Positions 56,991 through 64,000 of a stretch of DNA of 64,000 bases are shown one piece after another. The notes under the pieces are model-generated. The model was not told the DNA's origin. It ran no database searches and saw only the letters and a program-made list of their open reading frames with translations. Each line of letters opens with the position of its first letter. The stretch's first letter is position 1. Source of the stretch: Thermoplasmatota archaeon (GTDB taxonomy: Archaea; Thermoplasmatota; Thermoplasmata; UBA10834); the NCBI GenBank assembly GCA_018818785.1, contig JAHIRF010000005.1:186001-250000 (forward strand). The letters run 5' to 3'. Made by a program: the position numbers and the translations under genes.

Positions 56991-58895
56991 TCATATCCCT
57001 AGAATGATGTGAGCCGTCGTTCCCATGATGAGTGCCAGCGAGACTGAGCCCAGCGCGACCAGGACCGTGCTCTTCATACCGAACTCCTTCACCATGACAG
57101 CGAATGCAGCGATGCACGGGAGGAATATGGCCATCACCAGCGCGAACACGAACATCTGTTCGGATGACAGCTCAAGCGCGAGATTGCTCGTGCCGAACAG
57201 TATCATCAACATCTGCAGAGCCATCTCCTTCCTCAGTATGCCGAACACCAGTGCGATCACGGTGACACCAGGAAGGCCTAGCATAGTCATCATGACCCAT
57301 TCTGAAGGGCCTATCAGTTTATCGAGCCAGCCAATGACCATCATCGTCTCGAGGATGATGCTTCCCGCAAGCAGAAGTGGGAATGCGATTGTGAGGAACT
57401 CCTTGACGCGCAGGTATGTCTTCGACAGTATCTGCATCAAGGATGGGGTTCTCAGGTCAGGTATCTCGAGGAATAACCCCGTCGGTTCGAACTTGATCGT
57501 CTTGTGCATCGCATAGCCGAGCGTCATGAATATGCCGCCGAGTATGACGTATATCAGCAATGCCCACCAGACACCTGCGTAATTCCCGACGGTGCCAATG
57601 ATGATCGCAGTCTGCGCGGAGCAGGGCACTGCGATCGTGATGAGTGTGGCGAGTATCAGCCGCTCTCTCTTCGACCCCATCGCTCTTGTGGCGAGTATTG
57701 CCGGCACATTGCATCCGTATCCGACGACCATCGGAATCACAGCTCGCCCGTGAAGGCCGAATCTGTGCATGACGCCGTCGAGCAATGAGACGACCCTTAC
57801 TAGATATCCCGTGTCTTCAAGGACGGCGAGCATCAGGTAGAATACCAGTATGTACGGGACAACGATCGCCAGCATCGCCTCGATGCTCAGATAGATTCCT
57901 TCGACGATCCCTTTGGCCACATCACTGGATAGACCGTTCTCGAAATCGTTGAAGGGCTGTCTGGCAATATCAGAATATGTCGATACGAGCAACCCCTCGA
58001 TCGCTCCACCGACGAATACCAGGGTCAGAAATACTGTTGCCAGTACTGCGACGAGGATAGGTATTCCGGTTGCGGGTCGAAGAGTGAGGTCTGAGATCAG
58101 GCTCCTATCCCGCCTCGCTGTGGCCACCTTGCCGACGGCTTCGCTTGAGATTCTGCCAGCTTCCCCGAACCTGTCCCTTTGGATGTGGACTATGATGTCT
58201 TCACCATGTTGCTTCTTGAAGTCCTTTTGCATCTCCTCGATGAGCGTCGCGATCTCTGGCGTGGCTTTCTCCGACATCTTCGGGTCCCCGCTCAGCAGCC
58301 TGATCGCAGCTGCTCTCAACGGGATGTCCCATCTATTCTCATCAAGGCGAGATTCGATCCTTCTGATCATCTCCTCTATGTGCGAATCGTAGCGGACCTT
58401 GAACTTGCTCTTCTTTCTCAGCTGGACCGAAGTGAACAGGAGCGAATCGATCCCTTCGCCAGTGGTCGCCACGGTCGGGATGACCGGAATCGATAGGATT
58501 CTTTCGAGCCGTTCGACATCTATTATGAGCTTCTTCTTCCTCATGATGTCGTACATGTTCAGCGAAGCGACGACATTGTATCCTGATTCTATGAGCTCAA
58601 AAAGGAACACAAGGTTCCTCTCCAACCTGGAGGAATCGAGCACTGCGATGACCGTATCTGGTCTCCTCTTGAAAAGAAGATCCGTGGCAACCCGCTCATC
58701 ATCAGTATTCCCCTCGAGTGAATATGTTCCTGGTAGGTCGATCACTGTGATCGTGGACCCCATGAACTTGGCCCGTCCTTCTGAGAATTCGACCGTGGTT
58801 CCGGGATAGTTGGAGCTGATGACTCCTACCCCAGTCAGTTTTCCGAATATCTGGCTTTTACCTACATTCGGATTCCCTGCGAGAGCGATCTCCAT
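56991..58895 (-). CDS. feoB: Ferrous iron transport protein FeoB
   Basis: 634 aa. The N-terminal G domain has LAGNPNVGKSQIFGKLTG (G1), NYPGTTVE (G2), IDLPGTYSLEG (G3) and ASLNMYD (G4). Two Gate domains with conserved cysteines follow (MVVGYGCNVPAI, ATLITIAVPCSAQTAIIIG). FeoB imports Fe(II). No separate feoA gene is present; the FeoA-like domain is on the regulator encoded 9 bp upstream. Confidence 0.95.
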   Translation of the reverse strand: MEIALAGNPNVGKSQIFGKLTGVGVISSNYPGTTVEFSEGRAKFMGSTITVIDLPGTYSLEGNTDDERVATDLLFKRRPDTVIAVLDSSRLERNLVFLFELIESGYNVVASLNMYDIMRKKKLIIDVERLERILSIPVIPTVATTGEGIDSLLFTSVQLRKKSKFKVRYDSHIEEMIRRIESRLDENRWDIPLRAAAIRLLSGDPKMSEKATPEIATLIEEMQKDFKKQHGEDIIVHIQRDRFGEAGRISSEAVGKVATARRDRSLISDLTLRPATGIPILVAVLATVFLTLVFVGGAIEGLLVSTYSDIARQPFNDFENGLSSDVAKGIVEGIYLSIEAMLAIVVPYILVFYLMLAVLEDTGYLVRVVSLLDGVMHRFGLHGRAVIPMVVGYGCNVPAILATRAMGSKRERLILATLITIAVPCSAQTAIIIGTVGNYAGVWWALLIYVILGGIFMTLGYAMHKTIKFEPTGLFLEIPDLRTPSLMQILSKTYLRVKEFLTIAFPLLLAGSIILETMMVIGWLDKLIGPSEWVMMTMLGLPGVTVIALVFGILRKEMALQMLMILFGTSNLALELSSEQMFVFALVMAIFLPCIAAFAVMVKEFGMKSTVLVALGSVSLALIMGTTAHIILGI

Positions 58896-58904
58896 CCCAT
58901 CACC

Positions 58905-59573
58905 TCATGCAGCTCTCGTAATCCGGAGAATCGCCCCTATTTCCCTGGCGATCGCCACCTTCGTGCCTTTCAGGGAGACTATGATCGGTCCTCCCATGGG
59001 GATCTTCTTCTCCAACTTCACCTCAGAGCCTGGTACGAACCCCATCGCGAGTATCCTGCACAGTTCGTCCTTGCTGTTGGATTCCAGATGTGAGATGGTG
59101 CCCAGTTCCCCCTCGTCGAGATCAAGCAGAAGGACCGTGTCGTCCGCGCATTTCTCACAAGGGATCCCCCTGCCACATTTCGGTATCTTCTTGCCGTGGG
59201 GACATTCGGATGGATGGTTCATCATCCTGCAGAGCTGCTTCTCTGCCTCATCTGATAATGCATGCTCCATCTTGCACGCCTGCTCGTGCCTCGAATTGCC
59301 TCTGATCCCGACGTAATCGTGCAAGAACCTCTCGAGGAGCCTGTGCTTTCTTGTTACGTTGCACGCGATCCTGCGGCCTTTAGGCTTCAGCGTGACACCC
59401 TTGTACTTCTCGTGCCTGATATAACCCTGTTTGGCGAGTTTCTGTATCATTTCGGTCACGGATGATGGTGAGATGGCCAGCGCATCCGCTATATCTGAAG
59501 TCCTTGCGAGGCCGCCATCCTCTGTCAGATTGTACACTATCTTGAGATACTGCTCAGTTATCTCCGAGGCCAT
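58905..59573 (-). CDS. DtxR/MntR-family metal regulator with Cys4 insertion and FeoA-like domain
   Basis: 222 aa. Residues 1-70 are the winged helix (DIADALAISPSSVTEMIQKL), 71-120 the dimer and metal domain with the anchor motif SRHEQACKMEHALSDE. Between it and the C-terminal SH3/FeoA-like domain (~145-222) lies a stretch with four cysteines at 124, 133, 139 and 142, which could bind zinc or an iron-sulfur cluster. It probably represses feoB when Fe(II) or Mn(II) is plentiful, since the two genes form one operon. Confidence 0.9.
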   Translation of the reverse strand: MASEITEQYLKIVYNLTEDGGLARTSDIADALAISPSSVTEMIQKLAKQGYIRHEKYKGVTLKPKGRRIACNVTRKHRLLERFLHDYVGIRGNSRHEQACKMEHALSDEAEKQLCRMMNHPSECPHGKKIPKCGRGIPCEKCADDTVLLLDLDEGELGTISHLESNSKDELCRILAMGFVPGSEVKLEKKIPMGGPIIVSLKGTKVAIAREIGAILRITRAA

Positions 59574-59663
59574 CTGACGGGAATTAGGCTGACCTAAATT
59601 ATAAATCTTGCTCCTGTAAACCGGCGTCTTCGAGGCCGCTGAACACGGTATCTGAGCGCGAAT

Positions 59664-59855
59664 TCACTTCCGATGGTCAAGGTACCGCTTGAATGGGTAT
59701 GTTTTCAGCTTGATATCCCTCTCACCATCCGGCGGATACTCTTCATCGTATTCCATCCTGGCAACATCGAGTTCCTTCTCGTTCAGAGAGGATGGCTCTA
59801 TTCCGTAATTCTGAACGAGCCAAGTCTCAAAGTCGAATTTCAACCGAACCACCAT
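59664..59855 (-). CDS. Small hypothetical protein, 63 aa
   Basis: Not recognised. Highly charged (DEEYPPDGERDIKLKTYPFK) with no cysteines. It follows the MinD-type ATPase gene by 43 bp on the same strand and may be the last gene of that operon. Codon use is less GC-biased than the neighbours. Confidence 0.5.
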   Translation of the reverse strand: MVVRLKFDFETWLVQNYGIEPSSLNEKELDVARMEYDEEYPPDGERDIKLKTYPFKRYLDHRK

Positions 59856-59898
59856 GAAAGGAAGCGGCGGATCGGGAGTTAAATCCTTCCATGAAAAG

Positions 59899-60786
59899 TC
59901 ATAGTTCTTCGAGCAGCGCAGATAATCGTTCCCAACACTGTCTCATCGCATCGATGGCAGGACAATTCAACCGATCATCGACGACGTTTCCCTTCGCCAT
60001 CTCCTCGGCCAGGATATCATCGTAGGGTATCTTTCCGAGGAAATCCACACCTCTCTCCATCGCCATCCTCTCAATGGAATCAGCGGCACCGACATTGATG
60101 TCACACCTATTCACGATGATGGCTGCTCCGACTTTGAAACCATGTAGCAAATCCAGTACCCTCTCGAGATCGTTCAGACCAGAACTGGTCGGTTCGGTGA
60201 CAATCACCGCGATGCTCGCGCCTGACAATGACGATATCACCGGGCACCCAACCCCTGGTGGACCATCGACCAGGATCAATTGGAGCCCTTGATCCATTGC
60301 CACCATTCGAGCTTTTTGTTTGACAATCGCCACCAATTTTCCGGAGTTCTCGGCACCTGGCTCCAAAAGTGCATGTACCATGGTTCCGCAGCTGGTATCG
60401 GAAACGAACCAATCGCCGACATACCTGTCCTTCATATCGATTGCTCCGTTGTCACATATTCTAGCACAAAGAGAGCATCCTTCACACGCATCTGCATCTA
60501 TCTTGATCCTACCCAGGCAGGGATTGCCCGTGCTTTGGATGGCATCGAATCTGCATGCGGGGATGCACCAACCGCAGCCAGAGCACTTGGTGTCATCTAT
60601 CGTCGCAATCTTCGAGCCGATGAACCGTTCACTCTGGACGATCTTTGGTTTGAGCATCAGGTGAAGGTTCGGTGCATCTACATCACAATCCGCCAACACC
60701 TTATCCTTCATGACAGTGGCCAGATATCCCAGGAATGTGGTCTTGCCAGTGCCACCCTTTCCGCTTATTACCACGATCTCCTTCAC
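59899..60786 (-). CDS. MinD-superfamily P-loop ATPase with inserted ferredoxin domain, copy 1
   Basis: 295 aa. Deviant Walker A is SGKGGTGKTTFLGYL at the N-terminus. Two 4Fe-4S motifs follow (CSGCGWCIPACRFDAI and CEGCSLCARICDNGAI, about 69-110), then the Walker B-like LILVDGPPGVGCPV. Such proteins occur in tandem pairs, for example with the bacterial ORP complex, and are thought to use ATP to move or insert metal clusters. It overlaps copy 2 by 4 bp. Confidence 0.9.
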   Translation of the reverse strand: MKEIVVISGKGGTGKTTFLGYLATVMKDKVLADCDVDAPNLHLMLKPKIVQSERFIGSKIATIDDTKCSGCGWCIPACRFDAIQSTGNPCLGRIKIDADACEGCSLCARICDNGAIDMKDRYVGDWFVSDTSCGTMVHALLEPGAENSGKLVAIVKQKARMVAMDQGLQLILVDGPPGVGCPVISSLSGASIAVIVTEPTSSGLNDLERVLDLLHGFKVGAAIIVNRCDINVGAADSIERMAMERGVDFLGKIPYDDILAEEMAKGNVVDDRLNCPAIDAMRQCWERLSALLEEL

Positions 60787-61643
60787 CGAGACACCTCCTT
60801 CAGGATGCGGTCCCTCAACTCAGAGAACACTCCGGCATATTCCGGAAGGCTGGAGATGAGTCCTCCTTTCGAATAGATCTCGGCGATCCTCCTATCTAGG
60901 GGTAGTGTGCCAGCTATCGGCATATCGACCGATTCACAAAATTTACGGATATCAGGGCCCGGAAGCCCCTCCTTGTTGACGAACACCATGGTTGGTATGT
61001 TGAGCTTCCTCGTCACGTTGAGCGCAAGTTTCAGGTCGTGCAATCCGAACGGAGTGGGTTCGGTCACCAGGACGCAGATATCCGATCCTCTGATACTCTC
61101 CACTGCTGTGCACGCCGTGCCCGGCGGACAATCTATTATCGTGACAGTGTCAGGAGGTAACGCCTTCTTCACCCTCCTGATCAATGAAGGGGCCGAAACC
61201 TCTCCCACCTTCAATCTCCCATATAGGAGGTTCAGTATGCCTCCTTTGGCTCTGATCACAGCACCCATCAAGTGATCTTTTTCCTCGATTGCGCCATCTG
61301 GACAGAGCATCGTGCATGCGCCACATCCGTGGCAGAGTTCATCGAATACCATGACTCTCTTCGGTAGCACGACGATGGCATGGAATTCGCATACCTCTGC
61401 GCATCTTCCGCATAACGTGCACAGGTCGTCATCTACCTTCGGCACGGGTCTGTGGGCAGGTTCCTCGGATTCAGAGGTCGCATTCGTGAAAATGTGGCAG
61501 TTCGGTTCCTCCACATCCAGATCGACAAGTAGAGAACCATCGGTCATCGCTGCGAGGTTCGTGGCGATCAAGGTCTTTCCAGTACCCCCTTTTCCGCTGG
61601 CTACCGCTATCCTGATGGAATCTCCTCCATTATCTGTTGCCAT
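60783..61643 (-). CDS. MinD-superfamily P-loop ATPase with inserted ferredoxin domain, copy 2
   Basis: 286 aa. Walker A is SGKGGTGKTLIATNL, the two cluster motifs are CTLCGRCAEVCEFHAI and CHGCGACTMLCPDGAI, and the Walker B-like strand is TIIDCPPGTACTAVES. It is related to, but clearly different from, copy 1, so they probably form a heterodimer. It follows the NifX-like gene by 2 bp. Confidence 0.9.
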   Translation of the reverse strand: MATDNGGDSIRIAVASGKGGTGKTLIATNLAAMTDGSLLVDLDVEEPNCHIFTNATSESEEPAHRPVPKVDDDLCTLCGRCAEVCEFHAIVVLPKRVMVFDELCHGCGACTMLCPDGAIEEKDHLMGAVIRAKGGILNLLYGRLKVGEVSAPSLIRRVKKALPPDTVTIIDCPPGTACTAVESIRGSDICVLVTEPTPFGLHDLKLALNVTRKLNIPTMVFVNKEGLPGPDIRKFCESVDMPIAGTLPLDRRIAEIYSKGGLISSLPEYAGVFSELRDRILKEVSR

Positions 61644-61645
61644 GA

Positions 61646-62005
61646 TCAGTGATGATGATCCTTACATGCGGTGTCATGGGTCGCAGGCTGCAACTTGCCA
61701 TCGGTCCAAAGCTTGATGGCATCTCTCGCAGTCCCGGTCGCTCCCACGAAGACATTGATGCCGAACGAGCTGAGCATGTCTATGGCTTTCGGCCCAAGAC
61801 CTGCACATATCATGATCTGCGCTCCAGTCTTCGCTATGTGTTCAGGGGGCTTCCCTAGGCCACCCATGTGCTCACTTCTATTCTTCACGATCAACACGTC
61901 GTTGGTGTCAAGGTCTACTACCGTGAATGTCGGCGCGCGGCCGAAGTGGTCGCTCACCATGTCATCTAATCCGCCTTTTTCCATTGTTGGTATGCAGAGT
62001 TTCAT
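61646..62005 (-). CDS. NifX/NafY-family protein (dinitrogenase cofactor-like), copy 1
   Basis: 119 aa. The fold is marked by PTMEKGGLDDMVSDHFGRAP and GAQIMICAGLGPKAIDML. Relatives bind Fe-Mo or Mo-Cu clusters (NifX, NafY, orange protein). The C-terminus ends in a possible metal-binding DTACKDHHH. Its ATG overlaps the stop of the upstream zinc-ribbon gene. Confidence 0.9.
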   Translation of the reverse strand: MKLCIPTMEKGGLDDMVSDHFGRAPTFTVVDLDTNDVLIVKNRSEHMGGLGKPPEHIAKTGAQIMICAGLGPKAIDMLSSFGINVFVGATGTARDAIKLWTDGKLQPATHDTACKDHHH

Positions 62006-62163
62006 CCGTTCGCACTCCTCTTCTTCTCAATCTTCTTTCTGAATCTCATCCCCCACCCTTCTCTGACGATATTGGTGGAGCCGCAGCAAAAGCATTTCGC
62101 AGGTTTGTCTGGCATGGCGATGTCGAGCCCGCATGCCGCACATCTGAACCTGAGGATCCTCAA
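62002..62163 (-). CDS. Small zinc-ribbon protein, 53 aa
   Basis: A TTG start overlaps the stop of the NifU-like gene (TTGA), with GAGGAGG 7 nt upstream; the stop overlaps the ATG of the NifX-like gene (ATGA). The protein has two Cys pairs (RCAACG and KCFCCG) and a basic tail (RFRKKIEKKRS). The double overlap, strong ribosome-binding site and metal motifs make it a real gene although it is very short. It may hand metal or clusters to its neighbours. Confidence 0.75.
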   Translation of the reverse strand: MRILRFRCAACGLDIAMPDKPAKCFCCGSTNIVREGWGMRFRKKIEKKRSANG

Positions 62164-62642
62164 TCTCTGTCCTCCTCATTCCTCGCCATTTTCTCTCTGC
62201 GGTCTCTTATCGCATTCCTGAAAGCTATTATGGCGAGGTTGGCGCAGTGCTTGTGATCCTCCGGAAGTCCACCTAGCGAGTGTTCGAGTTCCTCTGCCCT
62301 CAACTTCTCCGCCTCATCGATGGTCTTGCCAATGATCATCTTGGTCAGGCGGCTCCCGCAAGCTATCGTTGCGCCACAACCATCGGTATAGAAAGTGCAC
62401 CGCGTTATGCGGTCTTTCTCCACTTTTATCCATATCTCCATGGTGTCCATGCATAGACCGTCAGCGACACCGTTCCCGTCCGCCTCGTCGATGGGACCGA
62501 TGTTCGCTGGACTTCTGAACTCGGCGATGACATCCTTTGAGTAGATCGCATATTCATCCGCATCGATCGCGACCATTATGTTATCGACGAGTCTGTCGAG
62601 CTCAGAAGACTCCCGGTTATTGTTCATGGTGTTTTCATCCAT
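62160..62642 (-). CDS. NifU/IscU-like iron-sulfur scaffold protein
   Basis: 160 aa from ATG 62642. All three scaffold cysteines are present: DGLCMDTMEIW, TDGCGATIACGS and DHKHCANLA. The N-terminal ~25 residues are an extension and the C-terminus is charged. IscU-type proteins assemble [2Fe-2S] or [4Fe-4S] clusters on these cysteines. The start overlaps the upstream NifX-like gene by 8 bp. No cysteine desulfurase gene is in the window. Confidence 0.9.
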   Translation of the reverse strand: MDENTMNNNRESSELDRLVDNIMVAIDADEYAIYSKDVIAEFRSPANIGPIDEADGNGVADGLCMDTMEIWIKVEKDRITRCTFYTDGCGATIACGSRLTKMIIGKTIDEAEKLRAEELEHSLGGLPEDHKHCANLAIIAFRNAIRDRREKMARNEEDRD

Positions 62643-63057
62643 TCCTATTCGGTCCGTGAGGGCCATGTCCGTGATGTCCGGGTGATGTCCATGATCCCAT
62701 GCGCGTCAGTTCGCCTCTCCTATACGCTTCAATCGCGGCACTGACAGTCCCAACGGGTTTCATGAAGGCAGCGATGCCACTCCCATCCAGAACCATGAAT
62801 GCGTTCGGCCCCAGATTTCCAGTGATCACCACTTTTACTCCTAGGTCCACTACCTTTTGCGCTGCCTGGGTCCCAGCCCCGCTTGCGGAATCTTGGCCAG
62901 GGTTTCTCACCGCCCGATGTGATCCATCTGCTTCGACAACGATGAAGTAACTGCATCGGCCGAATCGTGGATCCAGAGGCGATTCCATCGAATCGCCCGT
63001 CGCGCTCACTGCTATGCATTGACTATTCTCGTCTTTCTCAACAATTTTCGAATTCAT
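62635..63057 (-). CDS. NifX/NafY-family protein, copy 2
   Basis: 140 aa from ATG 63057; GTG 63069 is an alternative that would overlap the preceding stop. LDPRFGRCSYFIVVEADG and VKVVITGNLGPNAFMVLDGSG give the family fold. The tail is rich in His and Gly (PGHHGHGPHG), a possible metal store. The upstream part of the longer open frame overlaps the zinc-ribbon gene and is rejected. Confidence 0.87.
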   Translation of the reverse strand: MNSKIVEKDENSQCIAVSATGDSMESPLDPRFGRCSYFIVVEADGSHRAVRNPGQDSASGAGTQAAQKVVDLGVKVVITGNLGPNAFMVLDGSGIAAFMKPVGTVSAAIEAYRRGELTRMGSWTSPGHHGHGPHGPNRNG

Positions 63058-63061
63058 ATGA

Positions 63062-63235
63062 TCACTCACAACATTGAGTTCCTCGCATAATGGTGCCACA
63101 ACCTGGACACAGCATCCTGTTGCATGGCACACCCCTCGTCGTGTGGGGCACTCTCTTCCCGCACTTCGGGCACACGCACGTGGGCGACCCGAACGCGGAA
63201 CAGTCATCACTCGAGGGTTCTTGGTCCTCTGTCAT
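63062..63235 (-). CDS. Small zinc-ribbon protein, 57 aa
   Basis: Start ATG 63235 has GGAGGGGAAGGA directly upstream. The pattern CVCPKCGKRVPHTTRGVPC followed by CPGCGTIM is a compact Cys6-type ribbon that I recall near Mrp and NifX genes in anaerobes. Two further cysteines are at the very end (TQCCE). A longer frame from 63370 is open, but that part matches the overlapping Gly/Arg-rich frame better. Confidence 0.75.
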   Translation of the reverse strand: MTEDQEPSSDDCSAFGSPTCVCPKCGKRVPHTTRGVPCNRMLCPGCGTIMRGTQCCE

Positions 63236-63392
63236 TCCTTCCCCTCCAGAATCTCTGAGGGCCCACCCGTCTCGGATTACCAAGATTGCATCCACACCGA
63301 CATGGTCTGCCCCTGGGCCCGAATCCTGGGTCACCGTATTGGCGATATTCTCGATTGTATCCTGCACCACGTCCTCTGTTGCCTCTCCTCAT
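63207..63392 (-). CDS. Gly/Arg-rich small protein with CRCGC motif, 61 aa
   Basis: The ATG follows the mrp stop codon directly (TAG-ATG), with GAGGTGA just upstream. The peptide is rich in Gly, Arg and Pro, with RGRGAGYN and RPCRCGC. It resembles the short Gly-rich proteins (DUF5320 type) found beside Mrp/NifX genes in anaerobes; that likeness is from memory. Its end overlaps the zinc-ribbon gene start by 29 bp in another frame. Confidence 0.55.
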   Translation of the reverse strand: MRRGNRGRGAGYNREYRQYGDPGFGPRGRPCRCGCNLGNPRRVGPQRFWRGRNDRGPRTLE

Positions 63393-64000
63393 CTAGTTCA
63401 CCTCTTCCTCAACCAACTCGATAATCCTGTCAGTGATTGGTTCGAAGGCCTTCGATATGCCATTCGAGCCGCCCGCAAATGGTTTGCCATCATCACCGCT
63501 CCTGGCGATCTCGGGATCAATGGGGAGCTTTCCAAGTATCGGTATGGACATATCTCTTACCGCTCTCTCGACTCCGCCGTCCTCGAACAGTTTTATCTCC
63601 TTTCCACAATGCGTGCATTGCAGGCCATACATGTTTTCAACAAGTCCCAGTGTTCTCAGTCCGACTGCCTTCGCGAAATTGATGGACTTCCTGACGCTTA
63701 GGAGGGCGACATCCTGAGGTGTTGTCACTATGATTGTTCCGTCAGGGGATGGGACGAGCTGGGCTACGCTCAATGGCTCGTCTCCAGTGCCTGGAGGCAG
63801 GTCGACGATCAGATAGTCCAGTTCGCCCCAGGACACCTCTTCGAGGAACTGCTTTATTGCGCCCATCTTCACAGGCCCTCGCCAGATCACCGGTGAGTCT
63901 GTGTCCTTGAGCAAGAATGCGATTGAAACGACCTTGATCGATGAGCCGAACATGGCTGGCACGATCTTCCCGTTCTCGTCGATGTTCAATGGCAGGTTCG
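63393..64000 (-). CDS. mrp: Mrp/NBP35-family P-loop ATPase, 5' part outside the window
   Basis: About 202 residues are visible; the N-terminus with Walker A lies beyond base 64000, and the frame stays open to the edge. Seen are the Mrp block VIWRGPVKMGAIKQFL, the LIVDLPPGTGDEPLS strand, IVTTPQDVALLSVRK and the cluster-binding CxxC in LQCTHCGKEIKLF. Mrp/ApbC proteins carry [4Fe-4S] clusters to target enzymes. It is the first visible gene of the operon that runs to about 59664. Confidence 0.93.
   Translation of the reverse strand, partial: NLPLNIDENGKIVPAMFGSSIKVVSIAFLLKDTDSPVIWRGPVKMGAIKQFLEEVSWGELDYLIVDLPPGTGDEPLSVAQLVPSPDGTIIVTTPQDVALLSVRKSINFAKAVGLRTLGLVENMYGLQCTHCGKEIKLFEDGGVERAVRDMSIPILGKLPIDPEIARSGDDGKPFAGGSNGISKAFEPITDRIIELVEEEVN

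Noticed and set aside
63058-63210. N-terminal extension of the second NifX-like protein
   Set aside because: It overlaps the zinc-ribbon gene in another frame and has a biased Arg/Cys composition typical of a shadow frame.
63236-63370. N-terminal extension of the small zinc-ribbon gene from ATG 63370
   Set aside because: A much better ribosome-binding site lies before ATG 63235, and the overlapping Gly/Arg-rich frame explains this stretch better.

Overview
The window is 64 kb of a gene-dense archaeal chromosome. Archaeal markers include RNA polymerase subunits H, B, A' and A'', archaeal NusA, L30e, S17e, GatD/GatE, EF-1 beta, PriL, AglB, FtsZ1 and FtsZ2. Subunit B is unsplit, which argues against halophiles and most classical methanogens. 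Together with the moderately high GC and the gene set, it fits a mesophilic Thermoplasmatota lineage; that placement is inference from gene content. TAG is an ordinary stop codon here. Many genes start at GTG or TTG, and many have a TATA-like box about 25-30 bp upstream of a nearly leaderless start. I see no phage, insertion sequence or CRISPR array.

Layout. 1-9.2 kb: the 3' part of ftsZ1, a TrmJ-like methyltransferase, truA, adenylate kinase, a CDP-alcohol phosphatidyltransferase, priL, a radical SAM/HhH protein, malic enzyme, EF-1 beta with a small zinc-ribbon protein, and a flavodoxin. 9.4-18.5 kb: a tRNA-Lys interrupted by two non-canonical introns, then rpoH-rpoB-rpoA1-rpoA2-rpl30e-nusA. 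This block stops at nusA instead of continuing into rps12/rps7/EF genes. 18.5-28.2 kb: a radical SAM protein, pyrF, a giant 2193-residue AglB coupled to a CARDB-type surface protein, and thioredoxin. 28.2-39.7 kb: translin, purD, gatD-gatE, a HemK-like methyltransferase, rhomboid/metallo-hydrolase, a zinc-finger protein, pcm, a HAD phosphatase, TraB, thyX and rps17e. 39.7-49.8 kb: an ABC exporter with two permeases, tRNA-Arg, an MttB-family protein, a CoA-transferase/GNAT fusion, endonuclease IV, RqcH and tRNA-Thr. 49.8-56 kb: a large secreted subtilase, a DASS transporter and ftsZ2. 57-64 kb: feoB with a DtxR/FeoA-type regulator, then a dense minus-strand operon.

That operon encodes an Mrp/NBP35 ATPase, a Gly/Arg-rich peptide, two small zinc-ribbon proteins, two NifX-like proteins, a NifU/IscU-like scaffold and two MinD-type ATPases with inserted ferredoxin domains. 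It has no nitrogenase genes. Its composition recalls the 'orange protein' (ORP) complex clusters of anaerobic bacteria, here with an added Fe-S scaffold. It lies a few kb from ftsZ2 and feoB and is the strongest candidate for a little-described system. The second standout is the tRNA-Lys gene, whose D-loop and T-loop introns each fold into bulge-helix-bulge-like structures.
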